A stretch of 64,000 bases of DNA from Amaricoccus sp047275745 (GTDB lineage: Bacteria; Pseudomonadota; Alphaproteobacteria; Rhodobacterales; Rhodobacteraceae), in the NCBI RefSeq assembly GCF_047275745.1, contig NZ_JBKQWU010000018.1, forward strand, positions 16,831-80,830, read 5' to 3'. A program made the translations under genes and the position numbers. Under the pieces are notes generated by a model. The model was not told where the DNA came from. It saw only the letters and a list, made by a program, of their open reading frames with translations, and made no database searches. Of the stretch, positions 34,352 through 50,081 are shown one piece after another (within the stretch, counting starts at the first letter, position 1; each line of letters starts with the position of its first letter).

Positions 34352-35452
34352 TCAGCCCTTGCTGCGGTTGCGGATCTGGAAGTTGTCGAAGCTGTATTCC
34401 GCGACCTGGTACCAGAGATAGCCTTCGCTCCGGTACGCCTTCATGCTGTCCCAGATCTGCTTGAAGTCGGCGTTGGAGGCCGAGATCTCCTCATAGACCT
34501 CGTTCGAGGCGGCGAGCGCGGCTTCGAGCACATCCTGCGGGAAGGCCTTGAGCTGGGCGCCGCCGGCGATCAGGCTCCGGAGCGCGGCCGGGTTGCGCGT
34601 GTCGTAGCGGGCCATCATGAACGTGTTTGCATAGGCGCCCGCGTTGATCATGATCGACTTGTAGTCCTCGGGCAGCTCGTTCCACTTGTCGAGGTTGATG
34701 AAGAAGTGGATCGTCGGGCCGCCCTCCCAGAAGCCGGGATAGTAATAGTACGGCGCGACCTTGTTGAAGCCGAGCTTCTGGTCGTCGTACGGCCCGATCC
34801 ACTCGGCCGCGTCGATCGTGCCGCGCTCGAGCGAGGGATAGATGTCGCCGCCCGGGATCTGCTGCGGCACGACTCCGAGCTTCTCCATCACGCTGCCGGC
34901 GATGCCCGCGATACGCATCTTGACGCCCTGGAGATCGGCGACCGAACCGATCTCCTTGCGCCACCAGCCACCCATCTGGACGCCGGTGTTGCCGCCCGGA
35001 ATGCCGAAGATGTTATGCTTCGCGTAGAAGGCGTTCAGCATGTCGTTGCCGCCGTTCTCGTAAAGCCAGCCGTTCATCAGCCGGGCGTTGAGCCCGAACG
35101 GCACGGCGGTTCCGAGCGCGAAGGTCGGGTCCTTGCCCCAGTAGTAGTAGGAGCAGGTATGCGCCATCTCGACCGTGTTGGTGCCGACGGCCTCGGCGGC
35201 CTGCGGCGTGGGCACGATCTCGCCCGCCGGGAAGACCTGGATCTCGATCTTGCCGCCGGACATCGCCTTGCACTGCTCGGCGAAGACCTCCGCCGCGCCG
35301 AAGATCGTGTCGAGCGAACGCGGGAAGCCGGATGTCAGCCGCCAGCGAACCGTCGGCGCCTCCTGCGCGATGGCCGGGGCGGCGAGTGGCGCGGCGATCG
35401 CGGCCGCCGCGCCGCCGGTCGCGGCGCCTTTCAGGAATTTGCGTCGTTCCAT
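34352..35452 (-). CDS. TRAP transporter solute-binding protein, TakP-like
   Basis: Periplasmic substrate-binding subunit, 366 residues. A twin-arginine-type signal (MERRKFLKGAATGG, cleavage near AIAQEAP) is followed by a DctP fold. The MRIAGIAGSVMEKLGVVPQQ region with its conserved Arg, and DAAEWIGPYDDQKLGFNKVA, resemble 2-oxoacid/lactate-binding TakP-type proteins of Rhodobacter. The substrate is probably a monocarboxylate such as pyruvate or another 2-oxoacid; this is inferred from family resemblance. It is the last gene of dctQ-dctM-dctP. Confidence 0.9.
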   Translation of the reverse strand: MERRKFLKGAATGGAAAAIAAPLAAPAIAQEAPTVRWRLTSGFPRSLDTIFGAAEVFAEQCKAMSGGKIEIQVFPAGEIVPTPQAAEAVGTNTVEMAHTCSYYYWGKDPTFALGTAVPFGLNARLMNGWLYENGGNDMLNAFYAKHNIFGIPGGNTGVQMGGWWRKEIGSVADLQGVKMRIAGIAGSVMEKLGVVPQQIPGGDIYPSLERGTIDAAEWIGPYDDQKLGFNKVAPYYYYPGFWEGGPTIHFFINLDKWNELPEDYKSIMINAGAYANTFMMARYDTRNPAALRSLIAGGAQLKAFPQDVLEAALAASNEVYEEISASNADFKQIWDSMKAYRSEGYLWYQVAEYSFDNFQIRNRSKG

Positions 35453-35482
35453 GGAAGTCCTCCCAGGGTTGCGACCCCGGCC

Positions 35483-36976
35483 TCAATTGGCCGGGTCGGA
35501 GAAGTCGGGCGCGGCCGGATCGAGACCGGGCAGCGGAGCGTCGGACGGCGCGTCGAGGCCGGGCAGACCCCCGCCCCCCGGCGCGTCGAGGCCGGGCAGG
35601 ATCAGGTTGTCGAGTTGCTCCTGCACCACCGAAGGATCGAGCTCCGTATGCTCGCCCACGAAATAGGTGACCACCTCGGGGAAGAAGACGAGGATCGCGA
35701 CCAGCGTGAGCTGGAGACAGATCCACGGGATCGAACCCCAGTAGATGTCGCGGCTCTTCACCTCGGGAGGCGCGATGCCGCGGAGATAGAAGAGCGCGAA
35801 GCCGAAGGGCGGGTGCATGAACGAGGTCTGGATGTTGGCGCAGAGCAGCAGGCCGAACCAGATCATGTTGATGTCGAGCGCATGCGCCGCGGGCAGCAGC
35901 AGCGGCACCACGATGAAGCAGATCTCGAAGAAATCGAGGAAGAAGGCCAGGAAGAAGACGAAGACCATCACGAAGATCAGGAACCCCGTGCGTCCGCCCG
36001 GCAGGCTCGAGAGCAGATGCTCGATCCAGCGGCCGCCGTTCACGCCCTGGAAAACGAGGCTGAACACGGTCGCGCCGATCAGGATGAAGACCACCATCGA
36101 GGTGATCCGCGCCGTCGTCTTCATCGCCTCCCACATGACCGGGACCGAGAAGCGGCGATGCGTGATCGACAGCAGGATCGCGCCGCAGGCGCCCATGGCG
36201 CCGGCCTCGGTCGGCGTGGCGAGGCCGAGGAAGATCGTGCCGAGCACGAGGAAGATCAGCACGAGCGAGGGCACCATGCCCTTGGCGACCTTGAGCGCCA
36301 GCGCCCAGCCCCGGAGCGTGCGCGCCTCCTCGGGCAGAGGCGGGACCAGCGATGGGCGGAAGATCGCGAGGAAGAGCACGAAGAGCATGAAGAGCGAGAT
36401 CTGCAGGATCGAGGGCCCGACCGCGCCGAGATACATGTCGCCCACCGAGACGCCGAGCTGGTCGGCGAGGATGATGAGCACGAGCGAGGGCGGGATCACC
36501 TGGGCGATCGTGCCCGAGGCCGCGATCACGCCGGTGCCGACGCGCATGTCATAGCCGTACTTCAGCATCACCGGCAGCGAGATCATGCCCATGGCGATGA
36601 CCGAGGCCGCGACCGTGCCGGTCACCGCGCCGAGAATCGCGCCGACGAGCACGACGGCGAAGGCGAGACCGCCCGGGAAGGCGCCGAAGAGCTGCCCCGC
36701 GCCTTCGAGCAGATCCTCCGCGAGCCCGCTTCGCTCCAGCACCGCGCCGAGGAAGGTGAAGAACGGAATCGCGAGCAGCAGGTCGTTCGACATGATGCCG
36801 AAGGTCCGGTACGGCAGCGCCTGCAGGAACTCCGGCCCGAAATAGCCGACCTGGATCGCCAGGAAGCCGAAGAAGAGCCCGAGCGCGGAAAGCGAGAACG
36901 CGACCGGGAAACCGTAGAGAAGGAACAGGACGAGGCCCGCGAACATCGTGGGGGCCATAAAGCCGTAGTCAAGCAT
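35483..36976 (-). CDS. dctM: TRAP transporter large permease (DctM) with Pro/Gly-rich C-terminal tail
   Basis: Sodium-coupled large membrane subunit, 497 residues; DctM is usually about 430. A typical polytopic core includes IPFFTFLGAVLERSGLAEDL and ATPTEAGAMGACGAILL. The extra length includes a tail of about 48 residues containing three LPGLDxP units (residues about 460-490), an uncommon addition. It lies between the small permease and the binding-protein gene. Confidence 0.93.
   Translation of the reverse strand: MLDYGFMAPTMFAGLVLFLLYGFPVAFSLSALGLFFGFLAIQVGYFGPEFLQALPYRTFGIMSNDLLLAIPFFTFLGAVLERSGLAEDLLEGAGQLFGAFPGGLAFAVVLVGAILGAVTGTVAASVIAMGMISLPVMLKYGYDMRVGTGVIAASGTIAQVIPPSLVLIILADQLGVSVGDMYLGAVGPSILQISLFMLFVLFLAIFRPSLVPPLPEEARTLRGWALALKVAKGMVPSLVLIFLVLGTIFLGLATPTEAGAMGACGAILLSITHRRFSVPVMWEAMKTTARITSMVVFILIGATVFSLVFQGVNGGRWIEHLLSSLPGGRTGFLIFVMVFVFFLAFFLDFFEICFIVVPLLLPAAHALDINMIWFGLLLCANIQTSFMHPPFGFALFYLRGIAPPEVKSRDIYWGSIPWICLQLTLVAILVFFPEVVTYFVGEHTELDPSVVQEQLDNLILPGLDAPGGGGLPGLDAPSDAPLPGLDPAAPDFSDPAN
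35486..35629 (-). repeat. Repeats encoding the LPGLDAP tail of DctM
   Basis: Imperfect repeats of a gcgtcgaggccgggcag unit encode ILPGLDAP, GLPGLDAP and PLPGLDPA near the C-terminus of the permease. The tail is hydrophilic, acidic and Pro-rich, and follows the last predicted helix. Confidence 0.65.
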
Positions 36977-37009
36977 TCACAGGGGCCTTTCCCGGATTGC
37001 GCCGCGACG

Positions 37010-37549
37010 TCACTGGACGGGTCGCTCGTATTCGAGCGTCTCGTCGCCATCACCGCGCAGCCCGGCGATACGCTTGATGAGTTCCGACAGCCCCTGCAGC
37101 AGGACGAGCGCGAGACCGAGCGGGAGCAGGAACTTCACCGGCCAGAGGACTGTGCCCCCGGCATTCGACGAATGCTCGTTGCTGAGATAGGAGGTCATGA
37201 AGAATTCCCAGGCGAAGAAGCTCATGATCGCCATCGACGGGAACAGGAATGCGACGATCCCGAACACGTCGGTCCAGAGCTTGCCCCGGTGCGAACGGCT
37301 TCCGTAGAGCAGGTCCACGCGGACATGCTCGTTCATCTTGAGCACCTGCGCCGCGCCGAGCAGGAAGATGCCCGCGAACATCTGCCACTGGACTTCGAGC
37401 CAGGCGTTGGAACTCATGTTGAACAAGTATCGCAACATCGCATTCGTCGCGCTCGTCAAACAACTGAGCAGGACAAGCCCGGCCGAGATCCATCCGAAGA
37501 ACAGACTTATCCGGTCAATGACACCGGAAAGGCGCATAAGGCCTTTCAT
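37010..37549 (-). CDS. dctQ: TRAP transporter small permease (DctQ)
   Basis: 179 residues with four hydrophobic segments. LEVQWQMFAGIFLLGAAQVL and MNEHVRVDLLYGSRSHRGKL form the family signature (E-x-Q-W near helix 2, followed by HVRVD). It is the first gene of the TRAP operon, 33 bp ahead of dctM, and diverges from the ilv leader. Confidence 0.93.
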   Translation of the reverse strand: MKGLMRLSGVIDRISLFFGWISAGLVLLSCLTSATNAMLRYLFNMSSNAWLEVQWQMFAGIFLLGAAQVLKMNEHVRVDLLYGSRSHRGKLWTDVFGIVAFLFPSMAIMSFFAWEFFMTSYLSNEHSSNAGGTVLWPVKFLLPLGLALVLLQGLSELIKRIAGLRGDGDETLEYERPVQ

Positions 37550-37966
37550 GGAATTTCCTCTTCTTCCGTCGCGATCAAGCCCGACCGAAATTCTCGCAAG
37601 CTAGGTAGCGGGGGAAATTGTTCGCCGCAATCCGTTTTCGAGAGTCTTACCTTCACGCAGGTACGCGATTGCCGTGGCTTTAATCATTCGCTCGCCGGTC
37701 GCGCATTCGACGCGCATCCCGCGATCCCCAACGCGACCCTCGGGCACACGGGAACACGAAGCCCGCGATCCGTCAAGCGGGCGGAGGCACCGTTCACCTT
37801 GATTCGCGCGTCAAATCCGCGCGGCTCCGAGCGGGGTCACAATACGTCGCCCAAAGCTCTCCTCGCGACACAAAAATCCGCCCGGGGAGCCTTTCAGGTA
37901 ATTTTCGGCGCGGGGCGTGGTTGACCTTCGACCCTTGTGCTCCTAAGAGCATCCGCGGAGGACCCT
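37550..37966. other. 417-bp divergent intergenic region, dctQ / ilv leader
   Basis: No gene is supported. It contains the promoter for the ilv leader at its right end and, presumably, the dctQ promoter at its left end. It is somewhat less GC-rich than the flanking genes. No clear palindromic operator was seen. Confidence 0.5.
37921..37949 (+). promoter_or_regulatory. Candidate promoter of the ilv leader transcript
   Basis: TTGACC (37921-37926), 17 bases, TAAGAG (37944-37949). The predicted start near 37956 leaves only about ten bases before the leader-peptide ATG, including its GGAGG site. Confidence 0.6.
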
Positions 37967-38020
37967 ATGACCGGACAACTCGTAATCGTAGGAAGGCGCG
38001 GAGACTCGGTGGGGCGATAG
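37967..38020 (+). CDS. ilv leader peptide (17 aa, Leu-Val-Ile-Val)
   Basis: Encodes MTGQLVIVGRRGDSVGR, with GGAGG five bases before the ATG. The four consecutive branched-chain codons CTC GTA ATC GTA (Leu-Val-Ile-Val) are the regulatory codons expected ahead of an acetolactate synthase operon. The stop codon falls right at the segment that can pair with the 5' side of the terminator. The peptide itself probably has no further function; translation speed is the signal. Confidence 0.88.
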   Translation: MTGQLVIVGRRGDSVGR

Positions 38021-38050
38021 CCTCGGCCGACAACGCCGCGCCATCGCCCC
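38011..38050 (+). promoter_or_regulatory. Antiterminator pairing of the ilv attenuator
   Basis: GGGGCGAT (38011-38018) is exactly complementary to ATCGCCCC (38043-38050), and the latter overlaps the 5' arm of the terminator. A ribosome stalled at the Leu-Val-Ile-Val codons leaves the first segment free to pair and blocks terminator formation. A ribosome reaching the stop at 38020 covers it. Confidence 0.75.
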
Positions 38051-38070
38051 CCTCCCGAGGGGGTTTTTTT
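38048..38070 (+). terminator. Rho-independent attenuator terminator before ilvB
   Basis: CCCCCT (38048-38053), loop CCCG, AGGGGG (38058-38063), followed by seven T (38064-38070). This is a canonical intrinsic terminator, 39 bp upstream of the acetolactate synthase gene. Confidence 0.9.
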
Positions 38071-38108
38071 ATGGCCCGAGGACTCGATAAAAGCGACGGA
38101 GACGGAAA

Positions 38109-39863
<1,755 letters not shown>

Positions 39864-39878
39864 AGCGAGGAGACGGCG

Positions 39879-40451
39879 ATGAACGCGCTACATCTGAAGA
39901 AGGGTGCCTCGAGCCACAGCGCCTATGACCTGCGCAACCCGCTCGGGGACCAGAACGAGACGCATACGCTCTGCGTGCTCGTGGACAACGAGGCGGGGGT
40001 GCTCGCCCGCGTCATCGGGCTCTTCTCCGGCCGGGGATACAATATCGAGAGCCTGACCGTGGCGGAGACCGACCACCTCGGGCACCGCTCGCGCATCACC
40101 ATCGTCACCACGGGGACGCCGGCGGTGATCGAGCAGATCAAGGCCCAGCTCGGACGGCTCGTGCCGGTCCATCAGGTGAACGACCTGACCGTCGAGGGTC
40201 CCGCGGTGGAACGCGAACTCGCGCTTATCAAGGTCGCGGGCGAAGGCGAGAGGCGAGTGGAGGCCATGCGCCTCGCCGACGTGTTCCGGGCGCGCGTGGT
40301 CGATACGACTCTTGAGAGCTTCGTCTTCGAACTGACGGGCGGGCCGAAGAAGGTGGACGCCTTCATCGACCTCATGCGCCCGCTCGGGGTGGTCGAGGTG
40401 GCCCGCACGGGGGTCGCGGCGATCGCGCGCGGCGGCTACGCCCCGGATTGA
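39879..40451 (+). CDS. ilvN: Acetolactate synthase small (regulatory) subunit
   Basis: 190 residues. The N-terminal ACT domain (TLCVLVDNEAGVLARVIGLF and SGRGYNIESLTV) binds valine for feedback inhibition and activates the large subunit. A second ALS-type domain follows (RVVDTTLESFVFELTGGPKK). An N-terminal extension of about 20 residues precedes the ACT domain. A GAGGAG site precedes the ATG. Confidence 0.96.
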   Translation: MNALHLKKGASSHSAYDLRNPLGDQNETHTLCVLVDNEAGVLARVIGLFSGRGYNIESLTVAETDHLGHRSRITIVTTGTPAVIEQIKAQLGRLVPVHQVNDLTVEGPAVERELALIKVAGEGERRVEAMRLADVFRARVVDTTLESFVFELTGGPKKVDAFIDLMRPLGVVEVARTGVAAIARGGYAPD

Positions 40452-40523
40452 TCCGGCCGGCATCCGATCCCTGACGCCGGGGCGTCGTTCGCCGGGGGAA
40501 CATATCATCCGGCACCAGACAGA

Positions 40524-40545
40524 ACGGCGCGTCCAGGCGCGCCGT
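40524..40545 (+). terminator. Hairpin downstream of ilvN
   Basis: ACGGCGCG pairs with CGCGCCGT around a 6-base loop, between the convergent ilvN and SelW-like genes. No T run is visible, so termination efficiency is uncertain. Confidence 0.4.
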
Positions 40546-40620
40546 CAGATCCGAGATGAACTCCAGCCAGACGCGCCCGGAACTTCCGCGGGGGTGCCAG
40601 CTTCGCCTGCCTGAATGGAA

Positions 40621-40921
40621 TCAGGAGGTCTTCGCGCGATCGACATGGCCCAGATCGCGCTCCGGGTCGATCCGGTCGCGGACGAGCCGTTTGAGCGTCC
40701 GGCTGTCAGGGAAGCCGCCGTCGCGTTTGCGCTCCCAGATGAGATCGCCGTCGAGATGGATCTCGAATGTGCCACCATGGCTCGGGACCAGCGTGACGGA
40801 GCCGATCTCCTCGCCGAAGGTCGAGAGCAGTTCCTGCGCCATCCAGGCGGAGCGGAGCATCCAGTCGCACTGCGTGCAATAGGCGATGCGGATCGCGGGT
40901 TTCGACCCTGGTTCCATCGTT

Positions 40922-40929
<8 letters not shown>
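40621..40929 (-). CDS. SelT/SelW/SelH-family (Rdx) thioredoxin-like protein
   Basis: 102 residues. The redox motif Cys18-x2-Cys21 (RIAYCTQCDWMLR) sits in the first loop of a thioredoxin-like fold, as in selenoprotein W-related proteins; here both positions are Cys, so no selenocysteine is needed. The rest (VTLVPSHGGTFEIHLDGDLI and RDGGFPDSRTLKRLVRDRI) matches the Rdx family. The physiological role is unknown, probably thiol redox. The ATG at 40929 overlaps the 3' end of the 5-oxoprolinase gene, with GGAGG six bases upstream. Confidence 0.9.
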
Positions 40930-44554
<3,625 letters not shown>

Positions 44555-44619
44555 CTTTCCTCCCACCTCGACAGCCCCGCGCGGGCCGCCTATGCGGGGG
44601 TATTCGACGGAGCTTCGCG

Positions 44620-45102
44620 ATGGTCACAATCAGGCACGCCACCGAGGGGGATGCAAGCGCGATCACCGCGCTCTGGAACCACTTCATCCGCGACACGATC
44701 GTCACCTTCAATCCGACCGAGAAGACCGGAGCCGAGGTCGCGGAGGCGATCCTGACCCGTCCGGCCTTTCTCGTCGCCGAGGACGCGGGTCTTCTCGGCT
44801 TCGCGACATTCTCGCAGTTCCGGGGCGGCGCGGGCTACGCCCGGACGATGGAGCATACGATCCTGCTCGGCACGGAGGCGCGCGGCCGGGGTGTCGGGCG
44901 GGCGCTGATGACGGCGCTCTGCACGGCCGCGCGGGAAAGCGGCGCGCATGTGCTGGTCGCGGGCGTCTCGGGCGAGAACGCGGGCGCCATCGCCTTTCAT
45001 CTCGCGGAAGGCTTCGCGATCACCGGGCGGATGCCGGAGGTGGGCTGGAAATTCGGCCGCTGGCACGAACTTGTCCTGCTGCAGAAGGTACTTGCCGCGT
45101 GA
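44620..45102 (+). CDS. GNAT-family N-acetyltransferase (phosphinothricin acetyltransferase-like)
   Basis: 160 residues. IRHATEGDASAITALWNHFI, the acetyl-CoA-binding loop LGTEARGRGVGRALMTALC, and AGVSGENAGAIAFHLAEGF are the GNAT order A-B. The closest resemblance is to the Pat/Bar-like amino-group acetyltransferases; substrate unknown. It diverges from the oxoprolinase gene with a 65-bp gap. Confidence 0.88.
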   Translation: MVTIRHATEGDASAITALWNHFIRDTIVTFNPTEKTGAEVAEAILTRPAFLVAEDAGLLGFATFSQFRGGAGYARTMEHTILLGTEARGRGVGRALMTALCTAARESGAHVLVAGVSGENAGAIAFHLAEGFAITGRMPEVGWKFGRWHELVLLQKVLAA

Positions 45103-45182
45103 CGCGCAACCACCATCACAAGCCCGCGGGTTGCGCTGATTGGCCTGATGCGTCTCGCCGCGGCATTTGCTAGTCTCACCCC

Positions 45183-45884
45183 ATGTCGATCTGGACCCGC
45201 ATTTCCGAAGTCGTCGCCGCGATCGTGGCGAAGGGCGAGGCGCTGCTCTCGATGTTCGAGCGCCGGCCCGCCGCGCCGGAATGCAGCGTCGCCTTCACGA
45301 TGGCGATCATCTGCCTCGCGGCGAAGATGGCCAAGGCCGACGGACGCGTAAACGTCTCCGAAGTCACCGCTTTCCGGCAGGTGTTCCAGATCGATCCCCG
45401 CGACGAGGCGGCGGCGGCGCGGGTCTTCAACCTCGCGCGCCAGGACACCGCGGGGTTCGAGACCTACGCCCGCCAGATCGCGCGCATGTTCGCCGACCGG
45501 CCCCGCATTCTCGAGGATCTGCTGGAGGGGCTCTTCCACATCGCCGTCGCCGACGACAGCTATCACGAGGAGGAGGCGGGCTTTCTCGCGCGGGTCGCGG
45601 AGATCTTCGGCATATCCGAGGAGACCTTCGCCTGCGTCGAGGCGCGGCTCACCTCGAGCGACGCCCGCGATCCGTGGAAGGTGCTGGGGGTCGGGCGCGA
45701 CGCCGCGATGCCGGAGATCCGGGCGCGCTGGCGCGAACTGGTGCGCGCGCACCATCCCGACAAGATGATCGCCCGCGGCCTGCCGGTCGAGACGGTGAAC
45801 CTCGCGAACGCCCGCCTCGCCGCGATCAACCGCGCCTGGGACGAGATCTCGCACCGGACGCGGCAGCTGCAACCGGCGGAGTGA
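45183..45884 (+). CDS. DjlA-like co-chaperone: TerB domain plus J domain
   Basis: 233 residues. The N-terminal region (about 30-150) is a TerB-like helical domain (AFTMAIICLAAKMAKADGRV). The C-terminal 65 residues form a J domain with DPWKVLGVGRDAAMPEIRAR and the HPD motif in RAHHPDKMIARGLP, expected to stimulate DnaK ATPase. The N-terminal segment is only weakly hydrophobic, so membrane anchoring as in DjlA is uncertain. Confidence 0.9.
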   Translation: MSIWTRISEVVAAIVAKGEALLSMFERRPAAPECSVAFTMAIICLAAKMAKADGRVNVSEVTAFRQVFQIDPRDEAAAARVFNLARQDTAGFETYARQIARMFADRPRILEDLLEGLFHIAVADDSYHEEEAGFLARVAEIFGISEETFACVEARLTSSDARDPWKVLGVGRDAAMPEIRARWRELVRAHHPDKMIARGLPVETVNLANARLAAINRAWDEISHRTRQLQPAE

Positions 45885-45936
45885 GCGGGACCGGACCGGG
45901 AGGAACCGCGCTTGGGCGTCTGACTCGCTCAGCGCC

Positions 45937-46377
45937 TCAGCGTTCGGTATCGAGCCAGATCGTCACCGGGCCGTCATTGACGAGCGACACCGCCATCTCG
46001 GCGCCGAATTCGCCCATCCCGACCTCCACGCCATGCCCGCGCACAGCTTCGGCGAAATGCTCGTAGAGCCGCCGCCCCTCGTCGGGGGCCGCGGCGGTCG
46101 AGAAGCCGGGACGGTTGCCCTTGGTCTCCGCCGCCAGCGTGAACTGGCTGACCACGAGCGCCGCGCCGCCGGTGTCGATGAGCGAGCGGTTCATCCGCCC
46201 CTCCTCGTCGCGGAAAATCCGGAGCGAGACGACCTTCTTCGCGAGCCAGACCGATTGCGCCTCGGTATCGCCACGCATGGCGCAGACCAGAATGACGAGG
46301 CCGGGGCCGATCCTGCCCGTCACCCGCTCGCCGACGCGCACCTCCGCCCCGGTGGTCCGCTGGATCAATGCGCGCAT
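45937..46377 (-). CDS. dtd: D-aminoacyl-tRNA deacylase
   Basis: 146 residues. Removes D-amino acids (and glycine mischarged on tRNA-Ala) from tRNA. The start MRALIQRTTGAEVRV is typical. Both family motifs are present: SQFTLAAETKGNRP and the cross-subunit NDGPVT near the C-terminus (here VNDGPVTIWLDTER). The upstream extension of the frame was discarded. Confidence 0.96.
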   Translation of the reverse strand: MRALIQRTTGAEVRVGERVTGRIGPGLVILVCAMRGDTEAQSVWLAKKVVSLRIFRDEEGRMNRSLIDTGGAALVVSQFTLAAETKGNRPGFSTAAAPDEGRRLYEHFAEAVRGHGVEVGMGEFGAEMAVSLVNDGPVTIWLDTER

Positions 46378-46398
46378 GTGGGGTCTCCGCGAATGCGA

Positions 46399-46420
46399 AC
46401 GGCGGCCGGTGGGCCGCCGT
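46399..46420 (-). terminator. Hairpin downstream of acnA
   Basis: ACGGCGGCC pairs perfectly with GGCCGCCGT around a 4-base loop, 33 bp after the acnA stop. No T run follows, as with other hairpins in this GC-rich window. Confidence 0.45.
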
Positions 46421-46438
46421 CGTTGCTTCCGTGAGGGT

Positions 46439-46453
46439 GGGCGCGATCGCGCC
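46439..46453. repeat. Palindromic 15-mer GGGCGCGATCGCGCC, copy 2
   Basis: Immediately downstream of the acnA stop codon. The identical 15-mer lies at 21361-21375 in the gcvT leader. Its core GGCGCGATCGCGCC is a perfect 14-base palindrome. Confidence 0.5.
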
Positions 46454-49222
<2,769 letters not shown>

Positions 49223-49316
49223 CGGGCCTCCGGGCGTGCTGCTGGGACGGTGGAATTGCCTTGGTATGGCTCAATTCCCCAAGGCTCGCAAGAGTTGCGA
49301 CGCAGAAAGTATGCAT

Positions 49317-49326
49317 TGGTATACCA
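49317..49326. promoter_or_regulatory. Palindrome TGGTATACCA between acnA and ccmA
   Basis: A perfect 10-bp palindrome, extended on one side to TTGGTATACCA, about 95 bp upstream of acnA and 87 bp upstream of ccmA. A further half-site TTGGTAT lies at 49261-49267. The shape resembles operators of GntR/FadR-type regulators. The regulator is unknown. Confidence 0.4.
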
Positions 49327-49412
49327 TTTTTCGACACCGCGCCGGGGGCGCCCGCCGCGGCCGCTCGAAACCGGCCTTTTCCGGCGTGGAGCGATCCGCT
49401 AGGACGGGTCCG

Positions 49413-50081
49413 ATGGCTCTCGACGTCGCTGATCTTTCCTGCGTCCGGTCCGGTCGCGCGGTGCTGCGCGGCGTCCGTTTCGCGATTCCCGATGGTCGTG
49501 CGCGGCTGCTGCGCGGGCCGAACGGGGCGGGCAAGACGACGCTCCTGCGCGTGCTCGCCGGTCTCATCGCGCCCGCCTCCGGCGAGGCGACCCTCGACGG
49601 CGTGGCGCTCGGCGCGGAGCCGGAGCGCTACGGGGAGGCGATCGCATATTCCGGGCATCTCGACTCGCTGAAGCCGCAACTGACCGTCGGCGAGAACCTC
49701 CGGTTCTGGGCCGCGCTCTTCGGCGGCGAGGGGATCGACGGGGCGGTCGCGGCTTTCGACCTCGAACCACTGCTCGACCGCCCCGTGCACGGCTGCTCGG
49801 CCGGGCAGAAGCGGCGGGCGGGTCTCGCGCGGCTGGTGCTCGCCCCCCGGCGACTCTGGCTGCTCGATGAGCCGACCGTCTCGCTCGACACCGCCACGGT
49901 CACCCGTCTCGTCGCGGTGATCCGGGCGCACTGCGCCGGGGGCGGCATGGCGTTGATCGCGACGCATCTGCCGCTCGATCTCGGCGCGGCGGGAGACGGG
50001 GCCGGGCCTGTTGAACTCGCCCCAATCGCCCGGGAGGTGGCCACCACACGCGATCCGTTCCTGGCCGGGACCTGGACGTGA
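49413..50081 (+). CDS. ccmA: Cytochrome c biogenesis ATP-binding export protein CcmA
   Basis: ABC ATPase that with CcmB and CcmC releases holo-CcmE during cytochrome c maturation, 222 residues. Walker A is GPNGAGKTT (35-43), the signature is CSAGQKRRAGLARL, and Walker B is RLWLLDEPT. The ATG at 49413 gives the expected length; the frame extends upstream through the promoter region and was trimmed. Its stop overlaps ccmB by four bases. Confidence 0.95.
   Translation: MALDVADLSCVRSGRAVLRGVRFAIPDGRARLLRGPNGAGKTTLLRVLAGLIAPASGEATLDGVALGAEPERYGEAIAYSGHLDSLKPQLTVGENLRFWAALFGGEGIDGAVAAFDLEPLLDRPVHGCSAGQKRRAGLARLVLAPRRLWLLDEPTVSLDTATVTRLVAVIRAHCAGGGMALIATHLPLDLGAAGDGAGPVELAPIAREVATTRDPFLAGTWT

Noticed and set aside
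33692..37924. Very long open frame on the plus strand (1410 codons) antisense to the MotA-like and TRAP genes
   Set aside because: It runs opposite to clearly recognisable proteins, is Arg/His/Asp/Gly-rich without any domain, and is expected from third-position GC bias.
45918..45927. GTCTGACTCG matching the IS5-type terminal repeat at the right end of the window
   Set aside because: Only ten bases, no second end and no transposase remnant nearby; treated as chance.
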